The notes: generated by a model not told the origin, from the letters alone. Shown: positions 1 to 9,540, numbered from the stretch's first letter. The stretch is 64,000 nt of DNA from Ciceribacter ferrooxidans (GCF_004137355.1 NZ_SDVB01000380.1:1-64000); one strand, 5' to 3'. Made by a program: numbers and translations.

Positions 1-168
1 TGTTCGCTCGCCCAGCCAGACAGCCGCGCCTTCTACGCCCGTAAACGCCGCGAGGGCAAACGCCATCATCAGGCCGTCATCGCTCTGGCCAGACGTCGCA
101 TCAACGTTCTGTGGGCCATGCTGCAAACTCGCTCCACCTTCCAGGCCAGCTTCAAAGTTGCCGCTTGA
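1..168 (+). mobile_element. 3' end of an IS110-family transposase (partial)
   Basis: Frame 1 is open from the window edge to a TGA at 166-168 and encodes the last 55 residues of a protein. The stretch SRAFYARKRREGKRHHQ, then AVIALARRRINVLWAML, is the typical C-terminal tail of IS110/IS116/IS902 transposases, which carry a RuvC-like DEDD domain and a C-terminal serine-containing domain. The catalytic regions lie outside the window. The stop is only 9 bases from the stop codon of the opposing ABC ATPase gene, so the right end of the element must be very close to 168-176. The family call rests on the tail alone. Confidence 0.8.
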
Positions 169-176
169 CGAACGCA

Positions 177-1625
177 TTAGGCTGCCTCTCCCGAGAAGGA
201 GGCGGCCAGCACGTGGTCCTCGGTTATTGCGTCGCCTAGGAGTTCGGCGACGATCGCGCCATCGCGGAAGACGTAGACGCGGTCGCAAAGGCAGATTTCG
301 TCCATCTCGGTGGAATACCAAATGAAGGTCCGGCCAGCGGCGGCTTCGCTGCGGAGGATACTGTAGACTTCCTGTTTCGTGCCGATGTCGACGCCGCGCA
401 TCGGATCGTCCATGAGAACGGTTTCGGCGTCGCCGGACAGCGCACGGGCGAAGAGCACCTTCTGCTGGTTGCCGCCGGAGAGTGACAGGATCGGGTTGGC
501 GAGATCCGGGGTCTTGATGGCGATGCGTTCCTTCCAGTCGGCCCCGACGGCGTCTTCGCGCCCGGTGTCGACCGTCCCGAGCCGCGCCAGCGCCCTCAGG
601 TGGCCGATGGTGAGATTGCGAAGGATGCTCCAGAGCGGGAACGTGCCGTTCAACGAACGGTCGCCGGCGACGAAGGCGACGGGTGCCTTTCGCGTCGGAA
701 GCCAGTTGCTGCAATTGCGGGCGAAGAGTTCGAGCAGTGTTTCCGTCTGGCCGTGGCCGGCCAGACCGGCGAGCCCTATGATCTCGCCTCTGCGCGCGCG
801 AAAATCGATGGTGCTGACGCCGCGCGCCGGCAGTTCGAGAACGACCGGTGCGGTGCTCGCGGCGCGGCCTTCGGTCTTGTTGCGCTCCTTGACGACGCTG
901 CCCATGGTCTCGACGAGGCTGCGCACCGAAAAGCCGTCGGCGGGACGCGACGCCACCACCTTCCCGTCCTTCATCACGACGATGCGGTCGGCGGTCGAGA
1001 GGATTTCACCGAGAATGTGGGAAATGAAGAGGACCGAACCACCCTCGGAGACGAAGCGGCGGACATAGGCAAGCAATTGCTCCGCCAGCCCGGCGTCGAG
1101 CGAGGAGGTCGGTTCGTCGAGGATCACCAGCTTCGGCTTTTCGGTGACCGTCAGGAAATTGATGGCGATCTCCACCATCTGGCGTTCGGCGATCGAGAGA
1201 TCCCCCACCTGCGCGGAGGCGTCGATGCGGTTGCCGGGGAAGATCTCGTCGAGCTTCTTGCGGACCAGCCCGCCGGCCTTCGTGCGCCAGCCGAAGCCCT
1301 GGAGGCCGGCATGCATAAGGCGGGTGTTTTCCGCTACCGTCAGGTTCGGGCAGAGCGACAGCTCCTGGAAGACGCAGCGCACACCGGCGGCGCGTGCCGC
1401 GGAAATCCCGCTCGCAGCCTCTCCGGCGTAGGAGATCGTGCCCTGGTGTGGCGTCAGCACACCGTTGATGACGTGGACGATGGTCGACTTGCCGGCACCG
1501 TTATGGCCGACCAGGCCGATCGCTTCTCCGGCTCCGACCTCGAGATCGACACCGTTCAGCGCCTTCACGGCACCGAATTCGACCCTGACGCCTTGAACTG
1601 AAACAACCGTATTGGTTCCGGGCAT
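177..1625 (-). CDS. sugar ABC transporter ATP-binding protein (RbsA/XylG type)
   Basis: Double-domain ATPase of 482 residues for a carbohydrate importer of the ribose/xylose class. The first nucleotide-binding domain has Walker A GHNGAGKST (residues 40-48), a degenerate signature around SIAERQMVEIA, and Walker B VILDEPTSSLD. The second has the degenerate P-loop AGLAGHGQTE usual in this family, a good signature LSGGNQQKV and VLMDDPMRGVD. I chose the ATG at 1625 (MPGTNTVVSV), preceded by AAGGA about 12 bases upstream; an in-frame start at 1706 would add 27 residues without family likeness. The binding protein lies 104 bases upstream. The stop codon forms TAATG with a possible start of the next gene at 177-175, but the IS110 sequence begins there. 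Confidence 0.88.
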   Translation of the reverse strand: MPGTNTVVSVQGVRVEFGAVKALNGVDLEVGAGEAIGLVGHNGAGKSTIVHVINGVLTPHQGTISYAGEAASGISAARAAGVRCVFQELSLCPNLTVAENTRLMHAGLQGFGWRTKAGGLVRKKLDEIFPGNRIDASAQVGDLSIAERQMVEIAINFLTVTEKPKLVILDEPTSSLDAGLAEQLLAYVRRFVSEGGSVLFISHILGEILSTADRIVVMKDGKVVASRPADGFSVRSLVETMGSVVKERNKTEGRAASTAPVVLELPARGVSTIDFRARRGEIIGLAGLAGHGQTETLLELFARNCSNWLPTRKAPVAFVAGDRSLNGTFPLWSILRNLTIGHLRALARLGTVDTGREDAVGADWKERIAIKTPDLANPILSLSGGNQQKVLFARALSGDAETVLMDDPMRGVDIGTKQEVYSILRSEAAAGRTFIWYSTEMDEICLCDRVYVFRDGAIVAELLGDAITEDHVLAASFSGEAA

Positions 1626-1729
1626 GTGTGCGCGCACCGTCCTTGAAACAGAGAGAAGAAGGCCCGGCGCTCCGTCGACGTCGAGGGGCAGACGTCGGGA
1701 GCGCACGGGCTCAGGTCGTGAGGCCGGCC

Positions 1730-2746
1730 TTACTTGGCGGCCGCGATCACGGCCTGTGCATCCTCCAGCGAGTACTCGACGTTGGCAACGCCGCCCTTCT
1801 GGGTCGTCTCGAGGTTCTTTTCAAGCGTGTCCTGGTCGATGCGCAGGAACGGAACGACGAGGTCCTTCTTCACTTCCTTGCCGTCGAGGATCTGCTGTGC
1901 GACCCAGAAGGCGAGCGTCGAAACGCCGGGAGCGATGGAGACGGACATTGTCTCGTAGCCGCTCGCATCCTTCTGCTTTTTCCACCACTGCAGCTCGTCC
2001 TCGCGGTTGCCCATCACGATGATCGGCGTCGGGCGCTTGGCGGCTTCGAAGGCCTGGGCGGCACCGTAGCCGTCACCGCCCTGGGTCACGACGGCGGCGA
2101 TTTCCGGCAGGCTCGGCAGGACGCCGGCGACGGCGCGCTGTGCGACGTCCTGGGCCCAGTCGCCGTGGACGGAGCCGACGATCTTGAACTGCGGATACTG
2201 TTCGACGCCTGCATGGATGCCCGCGGAGATCTCGTCGTCGACGAAGACGCCGGCGAGGCCGCGGATTTCGAGCAGATTACCGCCATCGGGGAGCTTCTTC
2301 GACAGGTATTCGACCTGGCTGCGGCCCATTTCCTTGAAGTCGACGGCGATGCGCCATGCGCATGGCTCAGTGACGATGCCGTCGAAGGAAACGACCGTGA
2401 TGCCGGCATCGCAGGCTTCCTTGACGGCGCCGTTGAGAGCAGTCGGGGACGCGGCATTGAGAACGATCGCGTCGTAGCCCTGCAGGATCATGTTCTGGAT
2501 CTGAGCGGCCTGTTCGGTCGCCTGGTTTTCGGCCGTCGTGAACGGATCGGCAGCGGCTACGACGCCGGCCTTCACCGCTTCCTTGGTGACCTTGTCCCAG
2601 CTCGTCAGCATCGCCTGGCGCCAGGAGTTGCCCGCATAGTTGTTCGACAAGGCGATCTTCTTCGACGACGTGTCCGCCTGCGCAGTCATCGGCACCGCAG
2701 CACAAAGGACGGCGACAGACGCCATCAGCATCGACCTGAAATTCAT
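1730..2746 (-). CDS. periplasmic sugar-binding protein of ABC transporter
   Basis: 338 residues with an N-terminal signal peptide (about residues 1-24, cleavage after MTAQA) followed by a type I periplasmic binding protein fold of the RbsB/ribose-galactose class, typified by KIALSNNYAGNSWRQ near the N terminus and NAASPTALNGAVKEA. It should deliver an unidentified sugar or polyol to the transporter whose ATPase follows. The gene starts at ATG 2746 behind GAGGGAGAAAG-like purines. It is divergent from a two-component system, which may sense the same substrate. The ligand cannot be read from the sequence. Confidence 0.87.
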   Translation of the reverse strand: MNFRSMLMASVAVLCAAVPMTAQADTSSKKIALSNNYAGNSWRQAMLTSWDKVTKEAVKAGVVAAADPFTTAENQATEQAAQIQNMILQGYDAIVLNAASPTALNGAVKEACDAGITVVSFDGIVTEPCAWRIAVDFKEMGRSQVEYLSKKLPDGGNLLEIRGLAGVFVDDEISAGIHAGVEQYPQFKIVGSVHGDWAQDVAQRAVAGVLPSLPEIAAVVTQGGDGYGAAQAFEAAKRPTPIIVMGNREDELQWWKKQKDASGYETMSVSIAPGVSTLAFWVAQQILDGKEVKKDLVVPFLRIDQDTLEKNLETTQKGGVANVEYSLEDAQAVIAAAK

Positions 2747-3016
2747 CTTTCTTTCTCCCTAAACGCCCTTCGGCGGCTATTCCCGAGACCGCTCCTCTAC
2801 GGCTATCTCCCGGGCTTATCTGACGCCGAGGAACGGCCTCGGCAAAAAGGAGGATGCGGGAAATGCCAAAAACTGTATAGACGATTACAAGCAACGCCGT
2901 TGCGGGAACCCGCAGATCGTTTGCGGGAAACCGCAAGACATCGCGGCCGGCGATTGCGCTATGCTAAATGCCCTGGCGCAGGCCGGCGTCGGAAGAGATG
3001 CCGGCGGGAGGAAACG
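2747..3016. promoter_or_regulatory. divergent promoter region between sugar transporter and two-component system
   Basis: This 270-base gap separates the binding-protein gene (minus) from the histidine kinase gene (plus). Apart from the two palindromes listed separately at 2901-2936, I see no gene in it. An ATG at 2968 opens a short plus-strand frame that overlaps the kinase start and looks like a shadow. Confidence 0.6.
2901..2936. promoter_or_regulatory. two tandem palindromic operator-like sites
   Basis: Two related dyads lie side by side: TGCGGG-AA-CCCGCA at 2901-2914 and TTGCGG-GAAA-CCGCAA at 2921-2936. Their centres are 21 bases apart, about two helical turns. This is the spacing expected for cooperative binding of two dimers on one face of DNA. 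They sit about 80 bases upstream of the kinase and 155 upstream of the binding protein. A natural candidate binder is the adjacent LuxR-type response regulator, but this is inference. Confidence 0.6.
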
Positions 3017-4240
3017 ATGCCGGACGAGCTATCGGCGGAACTTTTCGCGCAGTACATGCGCATTGCCCGGCTTCTGGCCGGTCAGCTCGACTTCCAGTCG
3101 GCGATAGATGCAGTCGCCAAGGAAATCAAGTCGATTGTTCCGCACGACCACATGGACGTCTGTATCATCACTCCGGGCAGCACGTTCCACACGGCGTATG
3201 AAAGCGGGCTCGCGACCGACTGGAGCAAACGGCCTCCGGCCAGCATCCAGCAGAGCCCGCTCAGAAGCCTGCTCGTCGGCGAAGTTGACCGGCTCATCAC
3301 TGCGGACGCCAGCACCGATCCCATCTTTCATTTCGAGGGAGCATTCTCGACGCCGATTCTCGAAAACAACCTGCGGAGCCGGCTCCACGCAGCGCTGAAG
3401 GTGCACGGCGAGACCATCGGGGCGCTCTCGTTCTCGAGCCTCACGCCGGATTTTTATACGGCTCGCCACCTCGACCGGGCCTGTTCCATCGCCGACCTCA
3501 TCGCTCCTTATTTTTACGCCTTGCGGGCGGTCGAGGAGGCGAAGCGCTCGGCGATCGTGGAGGCGGAAACGCGGGTCCGCGAGGAGGCGCTGCGGCAGGG
3601 GGCGCGCCGCCTGACGGAGGCGCTCGACGCCGAGCGGCAGCGCATCGGCATGGAACTGCACGACCAGACGCTCGCCGACATGACGCGGCTGTCGCGCCGC
3701 CTCGAACGGCTGAGCCTGATGTCGAGCCTGCCCGGAGAGATGCTGGAGCCGCTGGCACGCAGCCTGCAGGAATCCATGCACGACCTGCGCCAGATCATCG
3801 AACAGGCGCGCCCCTCGGTGCTGCAGCTCTTCGGGCTGGTCGAGGCGATCGAGACCCAGATCGAGCGGTCGGTCCGCGACAGCGGCATGACATTCGACTG
3901 GCATCTGGTCGACGACACCGACGGCGCCTGCAACCGGCTGCCCCAGACGGTTTCGCTGGCGATCTTCCGCATCGCGCAGGAGGCGATCAACAACGCAATC
4001 CGACACTCCGACGGCGACCGGCTGGACGTGCATCTCACCCGGGACGCGCACCATCTCATCCTCGAAATCCGCGACAACGGCGTCGGCATGAAACAGAAAT
4101 CGGGCGCCCGTGGCAGCGGCATCGAGAATATGCGCACGCGGGCGCGCCTGATCGCCGCGCAGTTTTCCTGCGGCAGCGACGCCAACGGCTCCTATGTGCG
4201 GGTGAGGCTCGCCGCGCCCGGGGAAGGGGAGAGGACATGA
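3017..4240 (+). CDS. GAF-domain sensor histidine kinase (NarX/DegS class)
   Basis: 407-residue cytoplasmic sensor kinase. No membrane segment is visible. Residues about 15-165 look like a GAF sensor domain, followed by a short helical linker, a HisKA_3 dimerisation domain with the phosphoacceptor in ELHDQTLADM (His215), and an HATPase_c domain with an N box (EAINNAIRHS, about residue 325) and G boxes (IRDNGVGM, GSGIENMRTR). I start at ATG 3017, preceded by GGGAGGAAAC; longer upstream frames have no family likeness. It overlaps the response regulator by 4 bases (ATGA), so the two are translationally coupled. Position opposite a sugar importer suggests control of that importer. The signal is unknown. 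Confidence 0.88.
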   Translation: MPDELSAELFAQYMRIARLLAGQLDFQSAIDAVAKEIKSIVPHDHMDVCIITPGSTFHTAYESGLATDWSKRPPASIQQSPLRSLLVGEVDRLITADASTDPIFHFEGAFSTPILENNLRSRLHAALKVHGETIGALSFSSLTPDFYTARHLDRACSIADLIAPYFYALRAVEEAKRSAIVEAETRVREEALRQGARRLTEALDAERQRIGMELHDQTLADMTRLSRRLERLSLMSSLPGEMLEPLARSLQESMHDLRQIIEQARPSVLQLFGLVEAIETQIERSVRDSGMTFDWHLVDDTDGACNRLPQTVSLAIFRIAQEAINNAIRHSDGDRLDVHLTRDAHHLILEIRDNGVGMKQKSGARGSGIENMRTRARLIAAQFSCGSDANGSYVRVRLAAPGEGERT

Positions 4241-4980
4241 AGGTACTGATCGTCGAGGATGATCCTCTGCACCGCAGCTACTTGAACGAGGCGGTTCGCG
4301 CCGCCCTGCCCGAATGCGACCTCATCATGGAGGCCGAGGACGGCGTCGCGGCCGAGAAGCTCGCACGCGAACACCGGTTCGACCGGATCGTCATGGACCT
4401 GCAGATGAGTCCGAAAAACGGCATCGAGGCGGCGCGGACGATCTGGCACGAGCGGCCGGACACCAGCATCCTCTTCTGGTCGAACTATGCCGACGAGGCG
4501 AATGTGCGGGGGATCGCCCGCATCGTGCCCGACGGGGCGGCCTACGGCTATATCCTGAAATCGGCCTCCGACGAGCGGCTGCGTCTCGCGCTGCGGGCGA
4601 TCTTCGTCGAGAGTCAGTGCATGATCGACCGCGAAATCCGCGGCTTGCAGCAGCGCAGCCTCGGCGCTGCCCGCGGCTTCACCGACTCCGAATACGAAAT
4701 CCTCGTCGACATCGCGCTCGGGCTCACCGACAGGGCGATCGCCTCACGGCGCCATCTGTCACTCAGGAGCGTGCAGAACCGCCTCCAGAGCCTTTACGAG
4801 AAGCTCGGCGTCTACCAGCCATCCGTCGAATCGCATGGCGAGGCCTGGTTCAACCTCCGCGCCCGGGCGGTGACGGTCGCCTTCCTGCGCAAGCTCCTCA
4901 ACCACGCCGCGCTCGAAAGGGCGGAAGCTGAACTATCGGGCTGGCTGAAGCGGGCCGGCAAGGCGCATCCCGAGCACTAA
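4237..4980 (+). CDS. LuxR-family response regulator
   Basis: 247 residues. The receiver domain (1-120) has the acidic pair E7-D8-D9, phosphoacceptor D54 in IVMDLQM and the conserved lysine in YILKSAS. After a linker, residues about 147-195 form a LuxR/NarL-type helix-turn-helix (FTDSEYEILVDIALGLTDRAIA, with SLRSVQNRL as recognition helix; here given in parts). About 50 further residues follow the HTH, more than is usual for NarL/FixJ proteins. The helix-turn-helix reads 'TDRAIASRRHLSLRSV' rather than the common 'SNKEIA' form. It is the partner of the overlapping kinase. Confidence 0.88.
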   Translation: MKVLIVEDDPLHRSYLNEAVRAALPECDLIMEAEDGVAAEKLAREHRFDRIVMDLQMSPKNGIEAARTIWHERPDTSILFWSNYADEANVRGIARIVPDGAAYGYILKSASDERLRLALRAIFVESQCMIDREIRGLQQRSLGAARGFTDSEYEILVDIALGLTDRAIASRRHLSLRSVQNRLQSLYEKLGVYQPSVESHGEAWFNLRARAVTVAFLRKLLNHAALERAEAELSGWLKRAGKAHPEH

Positions 4981-4995
4981 AGGTTATTCCCGCCG

Positions 4996-5010
4996 TTGCG
5001 GTGGTCGCAA
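4996..5010. promoter_or_regulatory. palindrome TTGCG-N5-CGCAA after the response regulator
   Basis: A perfect 5+5 dyad between the response regulator stop and the chemoreceptor gene. Its arms resemble the half-site TTGCG of the operator pair at 2901-2936, though the spacer is one base longer relative to the arms. It could be a third binding site, linking chemoreceptor expression to the two-component system, or a chance hairpin. Confidence 0.35.
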
Positions 5011-5158
5011 ATGCGATGTGCTGAAGCGGCAAGAACTCCGTCCCTCTTAAGCGGCTGTTAGTGAACTTTCGCCTAGTCTCCACCAGTTATCCGTGCAGCA
5101 TTGCCGGTGCAGCATGTGACGATATTTGCCGGACGGGGACTCCGGAGGAGGATTGCAA

Positions 5159-7693
5159 GTGTTCATTGATCGAGTTCTGTCACGTTTCAATATCCAGACG
5201 AAGGTGCTGATCTTCATCCTGCCTTTCGTCATCAGCATATCCGCCGTCGGGTTCACGGGGCTGTGGGCTTCTGGTCTGTTGCAGGGCCGGATCGAGATAT
5301 CGAACAGCGTGCTGCAGTCCTTGAGCGGTTTCCGCGACGTATCGGCGGCGATGAATGAATTCCTCGCGCACACGACCGAGCAGGGCCGTGACGACGTCAA
5401 GGGCCGGCTGAAGGAACAGCAGGATGTGCTCCAGACGACGCTCGCCCAGCTCGGCGGGGATGCCGACGGGCGCGCAGAACTCGAAAGCGCCTCCGGCCTG
5501 GTCGACAAGGTGGTGACCCGCATCGATGACCTCTGGTCGCTGCACGAGACGGAAGCCGGTCTCGTCAAGACGATCCAGAAGGGCGTCAGCACCGTCGTCA
5601 ATTCGCAGGTCGATATCACCGAGTCCCTGAAGAAGGTCCAGCGCGCGGTTCAGGACGACGACACCGCCGCCAAGAACATGCTGCGCGAGGCCGAACACAT
5701 CCGCGGCATGGGAAGCTTCCTCGTCGATACCGGCCGCGCCTTCGGCAAGGCGGCGACCCCGGACGAAAAGTTTACGGTGATCGCCGGCGCCCTGCCGGAC
5801 ATGAAGAAGCGGTTGCGTGTCCTCGCCATGTCGCTGCCGGATGCCAACAAGTCCGCCGCAAAGACCATCGAGAAGCTCATCGGCGATCTCGAAGCGGCGG
5901 TGGCAGCAAACGACAAGTCGGAAGCTGCGGTGACTGACATGGCGGGCAAGGTCCGCAATTTCACCCAGCTCAACGCCTATCTCGGACTTGCCGCGCAGCA
6001 GAAGATGAAGGACGCGACCATCAAGTTCGGTGAACTCGACGCGCCGCTCGAAAAGGCGACGGCCGAGCTCAACGACGGGCGCCAGCTGATGACCTCCGGC
6101 TACTCGATCCAGATCATGATGGCGCGTTTCCTGCTCGCGCCGACGGAGGAGAACCGCAAGCGCCTGGAGCAGGAATTCGCCTCCATGCGCAAGGACATGG
6201 GCAAGCTCAAGGAGACCGCGTCGGATCTGCCCTTCTATGCCGCGCTCGAGAAGGATCTCGTGCCGGCGGTGGACACGATGGAGAAGGCGAGTGCCGATCT
6301 CGTGAAGGTCAGCCAGGAGCGCAAGGCACGCTTCGATGAAGCCGCCGGGGACCTCGGTGTCATCTGGGGACAGTTGACCTCCTTCGCCGAGGTGCAGAAG
6401 CAGAGCGCGGGCAACGACCGCCGCGAAGCCAATTCTATCTCGATCAGTGCGACCGCGCTCGGCATCGCCATCTCGGTCTTCGCCGGCATCGGCCTCGTCC
6501 TCACCTTCAAGGGCCCGATCGGCCAGATCACCGCGGCGATGCGCCGGCTCGCCGACGGCGTGCTCGACACCAAGATCACCGGCGAAAGCCGCGTCGACGA
6601 GATCGGCGAGATGGCGCGCGCTCTCGGCGTCTTCAAGCAGAACGCGCTCTCGAAGATGGAGATCGAACACCGCAGCGAGGCCGAACGGGCCGAGGCGGAA
6701 GAAGAGCGCCGTCGCAACGACCTCGAAAAGCAGCAGATCGACCGGCAGATCGAGTTTGCCGTTACGGCACTCGCCGCGGGTCTCGGCCGCCTTGCACAAG
6801 GCGATATCTCCGAGACCATCGACACGCCGTTCCATGGCCGCCTGGAGCAGCTTCGCAACGACTTCAACCAGTCGTTGCAGCGCCTGCAGGAAACGATGAC
6901 GCAGGTGCGCTCGAACACCTATATGATCCAGCGCAACGCCGCGGAGATGAGCTCTGCTGCCGACAACCTCGCCAAGCGCACGGAACAGCAGGCGGCTTCG
7001 CTCGAGGAAACCGCTGCCGCCGTCGAGGAGATCACCGTCACGGTCAAGTCTTCGGCCGAGCAGGCCGAGGAAGCCAACGTGATCGTCGCCGACACCAAGA
7101 GCCGTGCCGACACCTCCTCCGTCGTCGTCGGCAACGCGATCGCCGCGATGGGCCGGATCGAGGACGCGTCGGGCCAGATCGTGCAGATCATCGACGTCAT
7201 CGACGAGATCGCTTTCCAGACCAACCTGCTTGCGCTCAATGCCGGCATCGAGGCGGCGAGGGCCGGGGAGGCAGGCAAGGGCTTCGCGGTGGTCGCGCAG
7301 GAAGTGCGTGAGCTCGCCCAGCGCTCGGCGGGTGCGGCCCAGCAGATCAAGGACCTCATCCACAAGTCGAGCACCGAGGTCTCCTCCGGCGCCAAGCTGG
7401 TCCAGCAGACGGGTGCGGTGCTCGCCGAAATCTCGGCGAACATCATCACCGTGTCCGAGCGCGTCGCCATGATCGCCATGGCAAGCCGCGACCAGTCGAA
7501 CGCGCTGGCAGAGGTCAATTCTTCCGTCAACGCCATGGACCAGATGACCCAGCGCAATGCCGCCATGGTCGAGGAGACCAATGCCGCGACCCGCCAGCTC
7601 GCCGACGAGGCGGACGTGCTCATGCATCTCGTCAGCCAGTTCCGGCTGCCGGAAGCAAACGCCCGCTCCGAACGGAGTGCCTACGCGGCGTAA
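5159..7693 (+). CDS. methyl-accepting chemotaxis protein
   Basis: Chemoreceptor of 844 residues. One membrane segment lies near the N terminus (about 12-34) and a second near 427-450, bounding a periplasmic sensor domain of almost 400 helical residues; this is large and fits a helical-bimodular or similar long four-helix ligand domain. A HAMP domain follows, a second HAMP-like stretch ([14 protein letters not shown]), then the cytoplasmic hairpin with the signalling tip [19 protein letters not shown] near residue 680. There is no C-terminal NWETF-like CheR tether. The start is the GTG at 5159, because GGAGGAG (5144-5150) lies 8 bases upstream. The ligand is unknown; the neighbouring sugar importer makes a sugar possible. 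Confidence 0.9.
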   Translation: MFIDRVLSRFNIQTKVLIFILPFVISISAVGFTGLWASGLLQGRIEISNSVLQSLSGFRDVSAAMNEFLAHTTEQGRDDVKGRLKEQQDVLQTTLAQLGGDADGRAELESASGLVDKVVTRIDDLWSLHETEAGLVKTIQKGVSTVVNSQVDITESLKKVQRAVQDDDTAAKNMLREAEHIRGMGSFLVDTGRAFGKAATPDEKFTVIAGALPDMKKRLRVLAMSLPDANKSAAKTIEKLIGDLEAAVAANDKSEAAVTDMAGKVRNFTQLNAYLGLAAQQKMKDATIKFGELDAPLEKATAELNDGRQLMTSGYSIQIMMARFLLAPTEENRKRLEQEFASMRKDMGKLKETASDLPFYAALEKDLVPAVDTMEKASADLVKVSQERKARFDEAAGDLGVIWGQLTSFAEVQKQSAGNDRREANSISISATALGIAISVFAGIGLVLTFKGPIGQITAAMRRLADGVLDTKITGESRVDEIGEMARALGVFKQNALSKMEIEHRSEAERAEAEEERRRNDLEKQQIDRQIEFAVTALAAGLGRLAQGDISETIDTPFHGRLEQLRNDFNQSLQRLQETMTQVRSNTYMIQRNAAEMSSAADNLAKRTEQQAASLEETAAAVEEITVTVKSSAEQAEEANVIVADTKSRADTSSVVVGNAIAAMGRIEDASGQIVQIIDVIDEIAFQTNLLALNAGIEAARAGEAGKGFAVVAQEVRELAQRSAGAAQQIKDLIHKSSTEVSSGAKLVQQTGAVLAEISANIITVSERVAMIAMASRDQSNALAEVNSSVNAMDQMTQRNAAMVEETNAATRQLADEADVLMHLVSQFRLPEANARSERSAYAA

Positions 7694-7721
7694 CCGGTTG
7701 CGACCACCGCCTTTCGACCTT

Positions 7722-7757
7722 CGAGCCGCCGGCATCCCCGGCGGCTCGTCGCGTTTT
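7722..7757 (+). terminator. intrinsic terminator after the chemoreceptor gene
   Basis: An 11-base stem, 7722-7732 with 7738-7748 (CGAGCCGCCGG/CCGGCGGCTCG), a 5-base loop, and GTTTT a few bases after it. It closes the chemoreceptor transcript. Confidence 0.65.
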
Positions 7758-7843
7758 GCGAACAGGCCTGACGGGCGGACTGTCCGCGCGATCCGTGGTA
7801 GACTTCGAGCGGAGTCGAGGCGACGAGTCGCGGAGGGCAGGCG

Positions 7844-8140
7844 ATGGCCGGCGACGAGCGGAGGCGCAAGCGGTGGTCCCAGGAGGTCACCGAGTACAGC
7901 AATGCGCTCGATCTGGAAGAGGACGTGTTCCTGAAGGACGATCCGAAGGCGGTGGCGAAATCGTTGAAGGCCTCCGCCGAGGCGTCCTCGCGACGCAAGA
8001 GCAGCCCCTTCCGGTCGGCGATGTCGATGCTGACGTTCTATCTGAACCGGGCGGGCAGCAACCTGCCCGAGGAGCGGAAAGCGGTGCTGGAGGCGGCCAA
8101 GAACGAACTGCGGGAGCTTTACGGCCGTCCGCGTCGTTAG
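7844..8140 (+). CDS. DUF3175 family protein
   Basis: Small basic protein of 98 residues with the features I recall for DUF3175: WSQEVTEYSNALDLEEDVF near the N terminus (given in part), a KSLKASAE helix, and RKSSPFRSAMSMLTFYLNRAG in the middle (in part). Members are short soluble proteins of unknown function found in many proteobacteria. The start ATG 7844 follows GGAGGGCAGGCG. It lies 37 bases upstream of the erythromycin-esterase-like gene and may share its transcript. Confidence 0.75.
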   Translation: MAGDERRRKRWSQEVTEYSNALDLEEDVFLKDDPKAVAKSLKASAEASSRRKSSPFRSAMSMLTFYLNRAGSNLPEERKAVLEAAKNELRELYGRPRR

Positions 8141-8177
8141 GTTCGTATCGTTCACCGAGAGAACGGAGGTCGCCTGA

Positions 8178-9527
8178 ATGTCTGATCAACATGGGACGGG
8201 ATACCGGTCGTCCGGTGCAGACCCTCGCCGGCAGTCGCTTGCAATGGCGATCCGCGCGGCGGCCGACCGGCTGCCGGAGCCCGGCGAGCCGGGGTTTGCG
8301 AAAGCCTTCGATCGCTTCGCCGACAAGCGGGTGGTGCTGCTCGGCGAGGCGACGCACGGCACCTCCGAGTTCTACCGCGCGCGAGGCTCGATCACCCGCC
8401 ATCTGGTGGAGCGGCACGGCTTTACCATCGTCGCGGTGGAGGCCGACTGGCCGGATGCAGCCGTGGTCGACCGGCAGGCGCGTGGCCTTCCGCCGCGTCC
8501 GGACCAGCCGCCACCCTTCGAGCGTTTTCCGGTCTGGATGTGGCGCAATGCCGAGATGTCGGAATTCTTCGCCTGGATGCGACGGCACAACAGCGGGCGT
8601 CCGCGCGCGGAATGCTGCCGCTTCTACGGTCTCGACATGTATAACCTCACCGCCTCGATCGCTTCGGTGCTCACCTATCTGGAAAGCATCGACCCGACAG
8701 CGGCGGCGACGGCGCGAGAGCATTACGGCTGCCTCACGCCGTGGCAGCACGACCCTTCGACCTATGGCCGTGCGGTGCTCACCGACGCCTATCGCAAATG
8801 TGAGGAAAAGGTGGTTGAGCAGTGCCGCAGCCTGCTCGAAAAGCAGCTCGAATACGAACCGCATGACCGGGAAGGCTTTCTCGATGCCGCCCAGAACGCC
8901 CGCCTCGTCGCGGCGGCCGAACGCTATTACCGGGTCATGTTCTATGGCGGCGCGGAAGCCTGGAACCTCCGCGACACCCAGATGTTCGACACGCTCGAAC
9001 GGGTGCTCGACGCCCATGGTCCGAATGCCAGGGCGGTGGTGTGGGCGCACAATTCCCATATCGGCGACGCGCGGCACACCGAACTCGGCAGCGCCCATGG
9101 CGAGCTCAGCCTCGGCGAACTTTGCCGGCGGCGGTTCGGCGAGGCGGCGGCGTTGATCGGCTTCGGCACGCATTCGGGCACGGTCGCAGCCGCGAGCGAC
9201 TGGGACGGCGACATGGAGGTGAAGACCGTGCGGCCGGCGCTGGAGGAGAGTTACGAGCGGCTCTTCCATGATGCCGGCCTCTCGCCCGCCCTCGTCGATT
9301 TCGGCGAGCGCCGGGAGCTGCGGAATCTGCTCGGGACGCAGATGCTCGAAAGGCTGATCGGCGTGATATACCGGCCGGAGACGGAGCGCCGCAGCCACTA
9401 TGTCGAGGCGTCGCTGCCGAGCCAGTTCGACGCCTATGTCTGGTTCGACGAGACGCGGGCCGTGCATCCGCTGACGGTTCATTCCGAACACGAAGGTGTG
9501 CCGGAGACCTATCCGTTCGGGCTGTAG
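8178..9527 (+). CDS. erythromycin esterase-like protein
   Basis: 449 residues. The N-terminal third has LLGEATHGTSEFYRAR, the hallmark of the erythromycin esterase (EreA/B-like) superfamily, with its conserved Glu and His, followed by VAVEADWPDA. The second conserved block VWAHNSHIGDAR lies near residue 290. Chromosomal members in soil bacteria seldom confer macrolide resistance and their natural substrate is unknown; some are fused to or linked with phosphoribosyltransferases, which is not the case here. Preceded by GAACGGAGG. The substrate should be left open. Confidence 0.82.
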   Translation: MSDQHGTGYRSSGADPRRQSLAMAIRAAADRLPEPGEPGFAKAFDRFADKRVVLLGEATHGTSEFYRARGSITRHLVERHGFTIVAVEADWPDAAVVDRQARGLPPRPDQPPPFERFPVWMWRNAEMSEFFAWMRRHNSGRPRAECCRFYGLDMYNLTASIASVLTYLESIDPTAAATAREHYGCLTPWQHDPSTYGRAVLTDAYRKCEEKVVEQCRSLLEKQLEYEPHDREGFLDAAQNARLVAAAERYYRVMFYGGAEAWNLRDTQMFDTLERVLDAHGPNARAVVWAHNSHIGDARHTELGSAHGELSLGELCRRRFGEAAALIGFGTHSGTVAAASDWDGDMEVKTVRPALEESYERLFHDAGLSPALVDFGERRELRNLLGTQMLERLIGVIYRPETERRSHYVEASLPSQFDAYVWFDETRAVHPLTVHSEHEGVPETYPFGL

Positions 9528-9540
9528 TTCCGCCCTGGCG

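Noticed and set aside
1628-3016. Long N-terminal extension of the histidine kinase frame
   Set aside because: It runs antisense through the sugar-binding protein gene. The kinase has a good ribosome site at 3017 and homologue-like sequence only after it.
5180-8155. A 991-codon minus-strand frame opposite the chemoreceptor gene
   Set aside because: Antisense shadow of a gene with clear HAMP and signalling motifs; low-complexity, His/Arg/Leu-rich translation.
8178-9527. Macrolide resistance gene
   Set aside because: The protein belongs to the erythromycin esterase superfamily, but chromosomal members are common and of unknown substrate. There is no resistance context or mobile element beside it.
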